Below, piece after piece: positions 15,488 through 25,165 of a DNA stretch of 31,903 nt; the first letter of the stretch is position 1, and each line of letters starts with the position of its first letter. A program made the translations under genes and the position numbers. The stretch comes from SIG450 sp045658425 (GTDB taxonomy: Bacteria > Bacillota > Clostridia > UMGS1840 > HGM11507). The stretch lies in the NCBI GenBank assembly GCA_045658425.1, contig JAZOVB010000053.1, positions 1 to 31,903 of the forward strand. The letters are read 5' to 3'. A model generated the notes under the pieces. That model was not told the origin of the DNA, searched no databases, and worked only from the letters and a program-made list of their open reading frames with translations.

Positions 15488-16260
15488 AGTATCACCTCGC
15501 TTGCATTAAATACAGGACCATGACTGCAAACATGGGCATAGGTATATCCTTCCTCAAGTTCACTGTCTTTTACGGGGGTTGCACAGCAAAGGCATGCTCC
15601 TATACCGCAGCCCATTCTTTCCTCCAGGGAAACCTCTAAGAAAATACCGTGCTTTTCAGCTATTTCCTTTACGGCTTTTAACATCGGCATAGGTCCGCAG
15701 GCAAAAATTGCATCTACATCCCCTTTACCGATAACTTCCCGGAGAACTTCGGTTACAAGACCTTTTCTTACATAGCTTCCGTCATCGGTTGTTATATAAA
15801 GATTACTGCACACCTTTTTGAAATCTTCTTCCAGAGTTACAAAGTCTTTGTTTCTGAAGCCTAAGATTGCATCGGCATTACCAAGTTTTTTAGCAGTTTG
15901 CAATAACGGATAAATACCTATTCCGCCACCTATAACAACAGGATGCTTATATTCCTTGTTAACCGAGAAGCCATTTCCCAAAGGACCTAATATATTCAGC
16001 TTATCCCCCACTTTGAATTTAGACAGGGCATCTGTTCCCTTTCCTCTTACCTGGAAGATAAAGCGAAGGGTATTGTTTTTAATTTCGCAGATACTTATGG
16101 GGCGTCTTAAAAACACTGAGTTATCACATTTTACATGGATAAACTGACCTGCTTTAGCATCCCCCAATTTATTATCTGCGTCAATAATAAATTCAAAGAT
16201 CCCCTTGACAATTTCCTTTTTACTTAAAATTTCTGAAATTATTACTTCACTTATAGCCAT
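15484..16260 (-). CDS. pyrK: Dihydroorotate dehydrogenase B, electron transfer subunit
   Basis: PyrK passes electrons from the FMN of PyrD to NAD through FAD and a 2Fe-2S cluster. The 258-residue protein has the FAD motif FLRRPISI (50-57), the NAD-site GGGIGIYPLL (111-120), ACGPMPMLK (187-195) and a C-terminal cysteine cluster. The cluster is Cys218, Cys223 and Cys226 in GCGIGACLCCATPV, with Cys245 in YAHVCSHGPVF. Length and order match the family. It lies between carB (11-base gap) and pyrD (4-base overlap). Confidence 0.97.
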   Translation of the reverse strand: MAISEVIISEILSKKEIVKGIFEFIIDADNKLGDAKAGQFIHVKCDNSVFLRRPISICEIKNNTLRFIFQVRGKGTDALSKFKVGDKLNILGPLGNGFSVNKEYKHPVVIGGGIGIYPLLQTAKKLGNADAILGFRNKDFVTLEEDFKKVCSNLYITTDDGSYVRKGLVTEVLREVIGKGDVDAIFACGPMPMLKAVKEIAEKHGIFLEVSLEERMGCGIGACLCCATPVKDSELEEGYTYAHVCSHGPVFNASEVIL

Positions 16261-16271
16261 ATAAATTCACC

Positions 16272-19200
16272 TTATATTGTAGTAATATCGATAATTGACG
16301 GGTCGTTATTGTTTTTCTTTTTATCAAGAAGAATTTTACCTACTGCTCTTGCAGTATCTAAAGAGGTAAAACAAGGAATACCATGTTCAACGGCAAGTCT
16401 TCTGATTTTAAAGCCGTCTGTTTCTTCTTTACGGCCTCTTGTAGGTGTATTGATAATTACATCAAAGCCGTTTCTTCCCAAAATATCAACAACATTATTT
16501 TCACCGTCTGCAATTTTCTTTACAACACTTGCCGCAATAAAGTGATTGTTAAGAACATTTGCTGTTCCTGCAGTAGCGTAAATATCAAAGCCAAGCATTT
16601 CATAGATTGCGGCAATATCAATTATTTCCTGCTTGTCATTATCCTTTACGGATATAAATATTTTACCCTTATCCTTAATGTTTATTCCTGAAGCTATTAC
16701 ACCCTTATAAAGAGCTTCATCAAAGGTTTTGGCAATACCTAAAACCTCACCTGTTGATTTCATTTCGGGACCTAATGTAGCATCAACTCCGTGAAGCTTT
16801 TCAAAGGAGAATACAGGTACTTTAACACATGAAAATTCGCTTTCTTTGTAAATTCCTGTTCCATAGCCTAAATCCTTAAGAGGAGTTCCTAAAATTACTT
16901 TAGTTGCAAGGTCAACCATCGGTACTGTCGTTACCTTACTTATATAAGGAACTGTTCTTGAAGAACGTGGATTTACCTCAATAATATAAACTTCATCATT
17001 ATAAATTACAAACTGAATATTTACAAGACCTTTTACATTAAGTGCCATTGCAAGGGCTTTTGTATAATCATAAATAATATTCTTTAATCTGTCGGATATG
17101 GTTTTTGCAGGGTAAACGGATATACTGTCGCCCGAGTGTACACCGGCTCTTTCAACATGCTCCATAATACCGGGAATTAAAATATCCACACCGTCACAGA
17201 TTGCATCAACCTCTACCTCTTTACCTAAAAGATACTTATCTATAAGAATAGGATGTTCTTTTAATTCAGACTGAGATGTAATGATTTTCATAAACTCTTT
17301 AATATCATTGTCACAATAAGCGATTTCCATACCCTGACCTCCTAAAACATAGGAAGGTCGAACCAGTACCGGATAACCTAACTTATTTGCAACACTTAAA
17401 GCTTCCTCTTCGGTAAATACAGTATCTCCCTGAGGACGTTTGATATTTAATTTTTCAAGAATTTCGTCAAACTTTTCTCTGTCCTCAGCAGCATCGATAT
17501 CCTCTAATTTAGTACCTAAGATTTCAACTCCAAGCTCAGTCAATGCTTTGGTAAGCTTGATTGCAGTCTGACCGCCAAACTGAACGATTGCTCCGTCAGG
17601 CTTTTCGGTATTTACAAGATGCTTCATATCTTCCTTGGTTAAAGGCTCGAAATAAAGCTTGTCAGCTGTATCAAAATCGGTACTTACGGTTTCCGGATTA
17701 TTATTGGCAATAATAGTTTCATATCCCTCTTCCTTAAGCGCCCATACACAGTGAACCGAACAATAGTCAAACTCGATACCCTGACCGATTCTGATAGGAC
17801 CTGAACCCAGTACAAGAATTTTCTTTTTATCTGTTCTTACACTTTCGTTTTCTTCATCATAGGTAGAATAGAAGTATGGAGTTTCCGCTTCAAATTCACC
17901 TGCACAGGTATCAACGATTTTATAGACTGCATCTTTTTCAAAATCACATTTTTTACCTGCAAGAAGTTCTATAACCTCGTTTAAGAAGCCCATTTTCTTA
18001 GCTTCAATATAGGTTTCTTCATCTAAGTTTTCTTTTATTTTTTCTTCCATATCAATAATGTTTTTAAACTTCTTTAAGAAGAATAAATCCATTTTGATTT
18101 TCTCCGAAATTTCTTCAATAGTTACTATATGTCTTCTTAAGCCCTCGCAGATTGCAAAAATTCTTTCATAGTCCATAGTAAAGATTTTTGCTCTGATTTC
18201 CTCATCGGATAATTCATCAAAGGCTTCCAACCATAAGTGTTTTGTACCGATTTCCAATGAACGTACAGCTTTCAAAAGAGCACTTTCAAGGTTATTGGAA
18301 ATAGACATTACCTCGCCGGTTGCTTTCATCTGAGTTCCTAACGCCTTCTGGGCATTAACAAATTTATCAAATGGGAAACGCGGAAATTTTATAACACAGT
18401 AGTCAACTGTAGGCTCAAAGCAAGCATAGGTTTTCTTGGTAACTGCATTAACAATTTCATCAAGTGTATATCCGATAGCTATTTTAGATGTAACCTTTGC
18501 AATTGGGAAACCAGTTGCCTTTGAGGCTAATGCTGAAGAACGGCTTACACGGGGATTAACCTCGATTACTGCGTATTCAAAGCTTTCAGGATGAAGTGCA
18601 AACTGAACATTACATCCACCCTCTATCTCCAAAGCGGAAATAATATTAAGTGCTGCACATCTAAGCATCTGATATTCTTTATTTGCTAAAGTAAGCGCAG
18701 GAGCAACAACCACACTGTCACCCGTATGAACACCAACAGGGTCGATATTTTCCATACTGCAGACAGTAATTGCATTATCCTTAGCGTCTCTTAATACTTC
18801 AAACTCTACTTCTTTCCAGCCGGAAATACATTTTTCAATTAAAACCTGGGTAACACGGCTTAGTCTTAAACCATTAGTGGTGATTTCTCTTAATTCTTCT
18901 TCAGTGTATGCGATACCGCCGCCTGTACCACCTAATGTATAAGCGGGACGGACAATTACAGGAAGTCCTATTTCCATAGCAAAATCCATTGCATCCTCTA
19001 ATGTGTTTACAACCTTGGAGGCAATACATGGCTGATTGATGCTTTCCATAGTATCCTTAAATGCCTGTCTATCCTCTGCTTTTTTAATGGAGGATACACT
19101 TGTACCAAGAAGTGTTATTCCGTGTTTTTCAAAAAAGCCTTCTTCCGCAAGTTCCATTGCAAGGTTAAGACCTGTCTGCCCACCAAGAGCAGGAAGCACA

Positions 19201-19454
19201 CTGTCAGGCTTTTCTTTTAAGATAATTCTTTTTACTGTTTCAACATTAAGAGGCTCAATATACACATGGTCTGCAATATTTGAGTCGGTCATAATGGTTG
19301 CGGGATTAGAGTTAATCAAAACAACCTCTAATCCTTCCTCTTTCAAGGAACGACAAGCCTGAGTTCCTGCATAGTCAAACTCTGCGGCCTGACCTATAAC
19401 GATAGGACCCGAGCCGATAACCAGAACTTTTTTTATACTTTCCTTTTTAGGCAT
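16272..19454 (-). CDS. carB: Carbamoyl-phosphate synthase large subunit
   Basis: CarB makes carbamoyl phosphate from bicarbonate, ammonia and two ATP. The protein is about 1060 residues with the usual order. The N-terminal synthetase half (GSGPIVIGQAAEFDYAGTQA) and the second ATP-grasp half (LGSGPIRIGQGIEFDYC, LVRPSYVLGGQGM, IEVNPRSSRTVPYISK) are separated by the oligomerisation region. A C-terminal MGS-like allosteric domain (about 935-1060, YEMLGFDIYATAGTA) follows. ATG at 19454 is preferred because GGGAGG stands 8 bases upstream; an ATG two codons earlier (19460) would leave a spacing of 2. It overlaps carA by 8 bases. No substitution was noticed in the ATP-grasp motifs, so ammonia-dependent synthesis should work even if CarA does not supply ammonia. 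Confidence 0.97.
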   Translation of the reverse strand: MPKKESIKKVLVIGSGPIVIGQAAEFDYAGTQACRSLKEEGLEVVLINSNPATIMTDSNIADHVYIEPLNVETVKRIILKEKPDSVLPALGGQTGLNLAMELAEEGFFEKHGITLLGTSVSSIKKAEDRQAFKDTMESINQPCIASKVVNTLEDAMDFAMEIGLPVIVRPAYTLGGTGGGIAYTEEELREITTNGLRLSRVTQVLIEKCISGWKEVEFEVLRDAKDNAITVCSMENIDPVGVHTGDSVVVAPALTLANKEYQMLRCAALNIISALEIEGGCNVQFALHPESFEYAVIEVNPRVSRSSALASKATGFPIAKVTSKIAIGYTLDEIVNAVTKKTYACFEPTVDYCVIKFPRFPFDKFVNAQKALGTQMKATGEVMSISNNLESALLKAVRSLEIGTKHLWLEAFDELSDEEIRAKIFTMDYERIFAICEGLRRHIVTIEEISEKIKMDLFFLKKFKNIIDMEEKIKENLDEETYIEAKKMGFLNEVIELLAGKKCDFEKDAVYKIVDTCAGEFEAETPYFYSTYDEENESVRTDKKKILVLGSGPIRIGQGIEFDYCSVHCVWALKEEGYETIIANNNPETVSTDFDTADKLYFEPLTKEDMKHLVNTEKPDGAIVQFGGQTAIKLTKALTELGVEILGTKLEDIDAAEDREKFDEILEKLNIKRPQGDTVFTEEEALSVANKLGYPVLVRPSYVLGGQGMEIAYCDNDIKEFMKIITSQSELKEHPILIDKYLLGKEVEVDAICDGVDILIPGIMEHVERAGVHSGDSISVYPAKTISDRLKNIIYDYTKALAMALNVKGLVNIQFVIYNDEVYIIEVNPRSSRTVPYISKVTTVPMVDLATKVILGTPLKDLGYGTGIYKESEFSCVKVPVFSFEKLHGVDATLGPEMKSTGEVLGIAKTFDEALYKGVIASGINIKDKGKIFISVKDNDKQEIIDIAAIYEMLGFDIYATAGTANVLNNHFIAASVVKKIADGENNVVDILGRNGFDVIINTPTRGRKEETDGFKIRRLAVEHGIPCFTSLDTARAVGKILLDKKKNNNDPSIIDITTI

Positions 19455-20523
19455 TTTCATTACCTCCCATCAAGCTAACAAATTTATCATACAGATAGGA
19501 AGTATCCTTATTCACATCAATAGGCTCCGGATGGAACTGTACTGAAAAGGCAGGAAGATTTTTATAAATTATTCCCTCAACTGTATCGTCATTTATATTT
19601 ATATGTGATATTACTGCTTCGTTTTCATTGATTTGTGTTACTGTATAGCCGTGATTCTGACTTGTTATATGAGTTCTTCCTGAATCAAGGTCTTTTACCG
19701 GCTGACTTGAGCCTCTGTGACCATACTTTAATTTTTCAGTTTTACCGCCCATTGCAAGTGCCATAAGCTGATGACCAAGCTCAATTCCGAACATTGGGAT
19801 TTTTTTATCCATAAGCTTTCTTATTTCACCAATAACTCCTGTAAGCTCATTAGGATTTCCCGGTCCGTCAGACAGTATTATGCCGTCCGGCTCGAAGCTT
19901 AAAGCTTCTTCACTTGTTGTATTGTAAGGTACAATGGTAACCGAAAGATTTCTTCTTTTTAAGCTTTCCAATACGCTGTTTGTAACACCGAAGTCGTATA
20001 CAACAACATTCCCATTTGAATTTTCTGCTTCTGTAGTTTTATTTTCTTTTACAGAAACCGAGGAAACGGCGTCCTTTATTTCATAAGCTTTGATTTGGGA
20101 AAGCTCTTTTTCTTCATCAAAGTCTCCAATAATTATTTTACCGTTCATAGTGCCGTTATCTCTTAAATGTCTGGTAAGAGCTCTTGTATCAATATCGTAA
20201 AGTGCAACTATATCATTATCTTCAAGATATTTGGAAAAATCCCCTTCACACCTGAAGTTGTTGGGAAAATCACAGATTTCTCTTACGATTATTCCATCTG
20301 TATAAATTCCGTCTCTTGAAACATCCTCTTTATTCACACCATAATTTCCTATCAGCGGAAATGTTAAAACAACCAGCTGACCTTTATATGCAGGAGTGGT
20401 TAAAAGCTCCTGATAGCCCACCATGGAAGTACAGAATACTACCTCGCCCGTGGCATTTTTTATTTTACCCTTTGCCTTGCCTGAAAACTTTCTGCCGTCG
20501 GCAAGTAACAATGTTGCTTTCAC
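19447..20523 (-). CDS. carA: Carbamoyl-phosphate synthase small subunit with Glu at the catalytic cysteine position
   Basis: CarA normally hydrolyses glutamine and channels ammonia to CarB. The 358-residue protein has the N-terminal CPSase_sm_chain domain (TGEVVFCTSMVGYQE, DIDTRALTRHLRDNGTMNG) and a class I glutamine amidotransferase domain from about 172. The nucleophile elbow reads FGIELGHQLMALA, where the family has GICLGHQ, so residue 248 is Glu (codon GAG). The oxyanion region reads SDGPGNP instead of the usual SNGPGDP, and GHRGSSQPV replaces GHHGGNHPV. The other catalytic residues, His331 and Glu333 (VQFHPEP), remain. Without Cys it should not act as a glutaminase; it may only hold CarB in shape, with free ammonia as substrate (inference). 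Start is GTG, with AAAGGA 11 bases upstream; an upstream ATG is out of frame. Confidence 0.93.
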   Translation of the reverse strand: MKATLLLADGRKFSGKAKGKIKNATGEVVFCTSMVGYQELLTTPAYKGQLVVLTFPLIGNYGVNKEDVSRDGIYTDGIIVREICDFPNNFRCEGDFSKYLEDNDIVALYDIDTRALTRHLRDNGTMNGKIIIGDFDEEKELSQIKAYEIKDAVSSVSVKENKTTEAENSNGNVVVYDFGVTNSVLESLKRRNLSVTIVPYNTTSEEALSFEPDGIILSDGPGNPNELTGVIGEIRKLMDKKIPMFGIELGHQLMALAMGGKTEKLKYGHRGSSQPVKDLDSGRTHITSQNHGYTVTQINENEAVISHININDDTVEGIIYKNLPAFSVQFHPEPIDVNKDTSYLYDKFVSLMGGNENA

Positions 20524-20563
20524 TTTACAATCATTCCTTTCTTATACCTTGCTTTTATAGTTT

Positions 20564-21475
20564 TTACTTAATAAAAGAAATTTCGTCTCTCATTCTTATT
20601 GCTTCATCACGAGCCGCTTTTGCGTATTCTTCTTCTTTATAATTACCCTTTTTATATGCACACATAATTCCTCTGGAAGAGTTTATAATTGCACCAAGCC
20701 CCTTATCGTCAAATGCATATTTTATATCATCAGCACCGCCGCCCTGTGCGCCGTAACCGGGAACAAGGAAGAAAGTGTTGGGATTTGACTGTCTGATTTC
20801 CTTTAACTGTTCGGGATAGGTTGCACCGACAACAGCACCAACTCTTGAATAACCGTATTCGCCGATAGAGTCCTTACCCCACATATCAACAAGCTCTGCC
20901 ATTTTTTCATAGATTTTTTTGCCGTCTTTTAATTCTAAATCCTGAAGCTCACCGCTTGATTTATTTGAAGTTTTTACAAGTACAAATATTGTTTTATTCC
21001 CGTCAAAAGTATTTACAAAAGGAGCAATACCATCTGTACCCAGATAACCGTTAACAGTTAAAGAGTCTGCACCAAAAGCAGGAGTTTTTACCGAGTCGGA
21101 AAGCTTTGTTTCACCAAGGTATGCTGTTGCATAGGCTTCACTGGTTGCGCCAATGTCATTTCTCTTACCATCCAATATTACATACATACCTTTTTCCTTT
21201 GCGTAGTTTATGGTTTCTAATAAAACCTCTTCACCATAAACACCATACATTTCATAATAAGCACTCTGTGGCTTAACCGCAGGTACTATATCGCAAAGGG
21301 CATCAATAAGTCCCTTATTGAATTCTAAAATTGCTAAAGCTGCACCCTTTAAGGTTTCGCCGTATTCTTTATAGTATTTAGCCTTTATAAATTCAGGCAC
21401 ATAGTCAATTTTAGGGTCAAGACCTGCAACTGTGGGATTTTTCTTTTCTATAATCTTTTTAATCAAAGAATCCAT
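20564..21475 (-). CDS. pyrF: Orotidine 5'-phosphate decarboxylase
   Basis: PyrF converts OMP to UMP, the last step of the pathway. The 303-residue length and the motif LDGKRNDIGATSEAYA (Lys104, Asp107) mark the longer type-2 PyrF, not the 230-residue B. subtilis form. Other support: VAGLDPKIDYVP at the N-terminus, VKPQSAYYEMYG, and the phosphate loop VPGYGAQGGGADDIKYAF followed by NSSRGIM. It begins directly after the pyrC stop with no gap. A 40-base spacer to carA carries no clear hairpin. Its position between pyrC and carA differs from B. subtilis, where pyrF follows pyrD. Confidence 0.96.
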   Translation of the reverse strand: MDSLIKKIIEKKNPTVAGLDPKIDYVPEFIKAKYYKEYGETLKGAALAILEFNKGLIDALCDIVPAVKPQSAYYEMYGVYGEEVLLETINYAKEKGMYVILDGKRNDIGATSEAYATAYLGETKLSDSVKTPAFGADSLTVNGYLGTDGIAPFVNTFDGNKTIFVLVKTSNKSSGELQDLELKDGKKIYEKMAELVDMWGKDSIGEYGYSRVGAVVGATYPEQLKEIRQSNPNTFFLVPGYGAQGGGADDIKYAFDDKGLGAIINSSRGIMCAYKKGNYKEEEYAKAARDEAIRMRDEISFIK

Positions 21476-22750
21476 TTATATTTCCTCCAATACATCAATT
21501 CCGTCTACAAATACATTTTCTATTTTCGCTTCAAACTTAAAGCCGAAGTAAGGAGAGTTTTTACTTTTGGAAACTACATCCTCTTTTTTATACTCATACT
21601 CATTATCTACCGATGCGATAACAAGGTCAGCAACAGCTCCCTCTTTTATTTCGCCCCCGTCCATTTTAAAGAATTTATTGGGGTTGTAACTCATAAGCTT
21701 TATAATATCGCATAATTTCATTCCTGCTTTTTTATGAAGATAATGATATGCAACAGGAAAAGCTGTTTCAAAACCTATAATACCGTTTAATGCTTTATCA
21801 AATTCACAGTTCTTTTCATCTACATGGTGGGGAGCGTGGTCAGTTCCTATCATATCCAAGGTTCCGTCTTTCAAGCCCTCTATTATTGCTAAAACATCTT
21901 CCTCTTCACGAAGAGGCGGATTCATTTTTGCATTGGTATTAAATCCATCACACATTTTATCGGTAAGTGAGAAATAATGAGGACAGGTATCAGCAGTAAC
22001 CTTAACGCCCTGCTTTTTAAATTCTCTTATAATTTCAACCGCACCCTTTGTACTTACATGGGTAATATGAACAGGAGTATCGGTATTTTTTGCTATTATA
22101 ATATCCCTTGCGGTCATTGTTTCTTCTGCGGCTTTATTAGTTCCTCTTAAACCTAAATAAGTTGACATAAAGCCCTCGTTCATACAGCCACCGTCAACAA
22201 GGCTTAAATCCTCTGCGTGAGAGATAACGGGAAGCCCTAACATATTTGCATATATAAGCGCCTTCTTCATTAAAGCTGGGTCACAAACCGGTTTACCATC
22301 ATCAGTTACGGCTATTATTCCTGACTTTTGCATTTCTCCCATTTCAGCCAGTTCCTCACCTTTTAAGCCTTTGGATATTGCACCTGACTGATATACTTTA
22401 ATAACCGCTTTTTCACTAATTTTTTTATAAATATAGTCAATTACTGTTTTATTATCGGCAATGGGACTTGTATTCGGCATAGCAAGTACTGAGGTAAATC
22501 CCCCTTTAGCCGCACTTTTCGAACCGGTTTCAATATCCTCTTTATATTCATAACCCGGGTCTCTTAAATGACAATGGATATCAAAAAGTCCGGGGAATGC
22601 AATTTTCCCTTCTCCATCAATAATCTTGTCACATTTTTCGGCTTTTAACCCTTTACCGATTTTTTCAATTTTACCGTTATTTATAATTATATCGCATTTT
22701 TCTTCTTTATCGAAGTTAATGAGATTTATATTCGTAATTAAAGTTTTCAT
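21476..22750 (-). CDS. pyrC: Dihydroorotase (class I)
   Basis: This zinc amidohydrolase cyclises carbamoyl aspartate to dihydroorotate. The 424-residue protein has the metal motif DIHCHLRDPGYEYKEDI (His59, His61), GGFTSVLAMPNT, DDGKPV, HAEDLSL, HITHVSTKGAVE and the late GTDHAPHH, all typical of the 420-430 residue class I enzymes. Its ATG overlaps the pyrB stop by 4 bases, so the two are translationally coupled. Class I enzymes in other bacteria often work with PyrB in a complex. Confidence 0.97.
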   Translation of the reverse strand: MKTLITNINLINFDKEEKCDIIINNGKIEKIGKGLKAEKCDKIIDGEGKIAFPGLFDIHCHLRDPGYEYKEDIETGSKSAAKGGFTSVLAMPNTSPIADNKTVIDYIYKKISEKAVIKVYQSGAISKGLKGEELAEMGEMQKSGIIAVTDDGKPVCDPALMKKALIYANMLGLPVISHAEDLSLVDGGCMNEGFMSTYLGLRGTNKAAEETMTARDIIIAKNTDTPVHITHVSTKGAVEIIREFKKQGVKVTADTCPHYFSLTDKMCDGFNTNAKMNPPLREEEDVLAIIEGLKDGTLDMIGTDHAPHHVDEKNCEFDKALNGIIGFETAFPVAYHYLHKKAGMKLCDIIKLMSYNPNKFFKMDGGEIKEGAVADLVIASVDNEYEYKKEDVVSKSKNSPYFGFKFEAKIENVFVDGIDVLEEI

Positions 22751-23679
22751 TTTTCTTCACCCTGCCCTTTTCTTGTGAGTAAATACAGCACTGCCATTCT
22801 TATTGCAACACCGTTTAAAACCTGTTCATCTATAAATGAACGCTCGTGACCGTAAATTCCCGAAGTAATTTCCACACCTCTGTTAACCGGTCCCGGGTGA
22901 AGGATTATTGCATCCTCTTTAGCTATTTTAATTCTTTCTTCGTTTACACCAAACAAATGTGAATATTCATCAAGACTCGGGAAAAGACCTTTTTTCTGTC
23001 TCTCCAGCTGAATACGAAGTCCCATAACAACATCCGCATCCTTAATAGCTTTTTCAACATCTGTATATGCTTTTACATTAAGCTTTTCAATTTCAACCGG
23101 AAGCAATGTTGACGGTGCACATAAGGTTACTTCCGCACCGAATTTATTAAGAAGATAAATATTACTTCTTGCAACACGACTATGTAACACATCGCCCACT
23201 ATGGCAACTTTCAAGCCTTCTAATTTTCCTTTTTGCTCAATTATTGTATAAGCATCCAAAAGCGCCTGAGTGGGATGCTCATTCATTCCGTCTCCCGCAT
23301 TTATAACAGAAGCATTTACATTTTGAGCAACAAGATGGGGCGCACCTGCTGACTGATGTCTTATAATAAGAGCATCATTTCCCATCATATCAATTGTTCT
23401 TGCGGTATCAATAAGGGATTCTCCCTTTGCAACCGAGGAGGAAGCAACCGCAACATTAGCGGCATTGGCACTTAAATACTTTGATGCAAGTTCAAAGGAC
23501 AATCTTGTTCTCGTACTGTTTTCATAAAAAAGAGTAATAACGGTTTTCCCCTGAAGATGAGGAGTTTTCTTATTATTCTTTAGTATAATCTCCTTCATTA
23601 TTTTAGCAGTCTTTAAGATTTCATTAATTTGATCTGCATTTAAATCTTTAATTCCAAGTAAGTCCTTTGGAAACTTCAT
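22747..23679 (-). CDS. pyrB: Aspartate carbamoyltransferase catalytic subunit
   Basis: PyrB joins carbamoyl phosphate and aspartate, the committed step. The 310-residue protein has the carbamoyl-phosphate motif FYENSTRTRLSFE (STRTR at 55-59), NAGDGMNEHPTQALLDAYTI, VAIVGDVLHSRVARS and the late LHPGPVNRGVEI. No regulatory subunit gene pyrI is adjacent, as in Bacillus, so control is likely through the PyrR attenuator. GAAAGGGG lies about 10 bases before ATG. A 73-base gap with a hairpin separates it from uraA. Confidence 0.97.
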   Translation of the reverse strand: MKFPKDLLGIKDLNADQINEILKTAKIMKEIILKNNKKTPHLQGKTVITLFYENSTRTRLSFELASKYLSANAANVAVASSSVAKGESLIDTARTIDMMGNDALIIRHQSAGAPHLVAQNVNASVINAGDGMNEHPTQALLDAYTIIEQKGKLEGLKVAIVGDVLHSRVARSNIYLLNKFGAEVTLCAPSTLLPVEIEKLNVKAYTDVEKAIKDADVVMGLRIQLERQKKGLFPSLDEYSHLFGVNEERIKIAKEDAIILHPGPVNRGVEITSGIYGHERSFIDEQVLNGVAIRMAVLYLLTRKGQGEEK

Positions 23680-23712
23680 TTTATGTATGCCCCTTTCAGT
23701 TTCTTTTTTATT

Positions 23713-23743
23713 AAACGGGACTGTATAAAGTACAGCCCCGTTT
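23713..23743 (-). other. Intercistronic stem-loop between uraA and pyrB
   Basis: A 13-bp stem (minus strand AAACGGGGCTGTA with TACAGTCCCGTTT, loop CTTTA) lies 10 bases after the uraA stop. In the minus-strand RNA it pairs fully with one G-U wobble; on the plus strand the same position is an A-C mismatch, so the minus RNA is the functional form. A-rich sequence rather than a U-tract follows, so it is at best a weak terminator and could be a processing or 3'-end stabilising hairpin. No PyrR-binding sequence is present here. Confidence 0.6.
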
Positions 23744-23752
23744 TATTGTTAA

Positions 23753-25141
23753 TTATTCGTCCTTAGTAAACACATAGTCGTTGCCGGGTAATACGATATT
23801 AAGAACAATACCTAAAATTGAAGCAACTGCAAGTGAAGATAAGGAAATAGTTACTGCGCCGATAGTAAATGTAGCTGCTGAACCAAGACCTAATGCAGAT
23901 ACTAAGATAATAGCGGCGATTATTAAATTTCTGCTCTTTGTGAAATCAACCTGATTTTCAACAATATTTCTTACACCAACTGCGGAAATCATACCGTAAA
24001 GGATAAATGATACACCACCGATTACCGATGTAGGAATAAGTGATACAAGTGCTGCAAACTTAGGTGAGAATGAAAGAACGATTGCAAATAAAGCTGCAAT
24101 TCTTATTACCTTAGGATCATAAACCTTTGATAATACAAGAACACCAGTATTTTCACCGTAAGTTGTGTTTGCAGGTCCGCCGAATAATGCAGCTAAAGCT
24201 GTAGCAACACCGTCACCGATTAATGTTCTGTGAAGACCCGGCTTTGCAATAAAGTTCTTACCAACAGTTGAAGAGATAGCGGAAATATCACCGATATGCT
24301 CCATCATGGTAGCAAGAGAAATAGGAATAATTGCAATAATAGAACTTAGAATCATAGATGTATTTGACCAGTCAATACCGCCGAATACTGTACCGTTCCA
24401 TTTAATCGGGAAACCAATCCATTTAGCATCCATAAAATTCTGTAATGCACCATTATCAAAAAGGATAAGTGCAGGATTACCTGCAAGTGCAATATATGAA
24501 CCGCCGTTTACTTCGATAGTTTGTCCGAAAAACAGCGCTAAAATTGCAGCAATAGCACAAGAGCCTAAAACACCTAAAAGAATAGGAATAATTTTAGCCA
24601 TACCCTTACCCCAGATATTGAATACAACAATAATAGCCAAAGCTATAACTGCTATTAACCAGTTCTGAGTGCAGTTGTTAACAGCACTGCCTGCCAAGCC
24701 AAGTCCAATTGCAATAATAATCGGTCCTGTAACAACAGGCGGGAAGAATTTCATTACCTTGTTAATACCAACAAGCTTAATAAGACCTGCAAGAACAAGA
24801 TAAACAAGACCTGCACAAGCAACGCCGATACATGCGTATGGAAGAAGCTGAGCATTGGTCATACCATTTGCACCGGCAATCGGCGCAATTGCACCATAAC
24901 CACCAAGAAAAGCAAAGGAAGAACCAAGGAATGCAGGAACCTCTCCTTTTGTAACAAGGTGGAAGAACAAGGTGCCAAGACCTGCCATTAAAAGAGTTGT
25001 AGCAACATCAAGACCTGTAAGCAAAGGTACTAAAACTGTTGCTCCGAACATTGCGAACAAGTGCTGGAATCCTAATACAAAGGTTTTTCCAAGACCAAGT
25101 TCTCTGACATCATAGATGCCGTCATTGATTTTCTGTGACAT
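23753..25141 (-). CDS. uraA: Uracil permease, NCS2 family
   Basis: This 462-residue membrane protein has about 14 hydrophobic segments and the NCS2 features: LGLGKTFVLGFQHLFAMFGATVLVPLLTG at the N-terminus (key QHLFAMFGATVLVP), PAFLGSSFAF, GPIIIAIGLGLAG and ISLATMMEHIGDI. It also has the NTTYGENTGVLVLSK motif. Length and context (after pyrR, before pyrB, as with B. subtilis pyrP) make it a uracil:proton symporter rather than a xanthine carrier. The 24-base gap after pyrR leaves no room for a separate attenuator. It lets the cell use external uracil when the operon is on. Confidence 0.95.
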   Translation of the reverse strand: MSQKINDGIYDVRELGLGKTFVLGFQHLFAMFGATVLVPLLTGLDVATTLLMAGLGTLFFHLVTKGEVPAFLGSSFAFLGGYGAIAPIAGANGMTNAQLLPYACIGVACAGLVYLVLAGLIKLVGINKVMKFFPPVVTGPIIIAIGLGLAGSAVNNCTQNWLIAVIALAIIVVFNIWGKGMAKIIPILLGVLGSCAIAAILALFFGQTIEVNGGSYIALAGNPALILFDNGALQNFMDAKWIGFPIKWNGTVFGGIDWSNTSMILSSIIAIIPISLATMMEHIGDISAISSTVGKNFIAKPGLHRTLIGDGVATALAALFGGPANTTYGENTGVLVLSKVYDPKVIRIAALFAIVLSFSPKFAALVSLIPTSVIGGVSFILYGMISAVGVRNIVENQVDFTKSRNLIIAAIILVSALGLGSAATFTIGAVTISLSSLAVASILGIVLNIVLPGNDYVFTKDE

Positions 25142-25165
25142 TTTAAACCCCTCATTTCTTTTATT

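Noticed and set aside
20523..20535. Alternative ATG start for carA just upstream of the GTG
   Set aside because: The ATG is out of frame and meets TGA after four codons; it also has no space to the ribosome binding site.
24306..24668. Open frame of 120 codons on the plus strand
   Set aside because: It lies entirely inside uraA on the other strand, has no ribosome binding site and its translation resembles no protein; uraA is a full-length family member.
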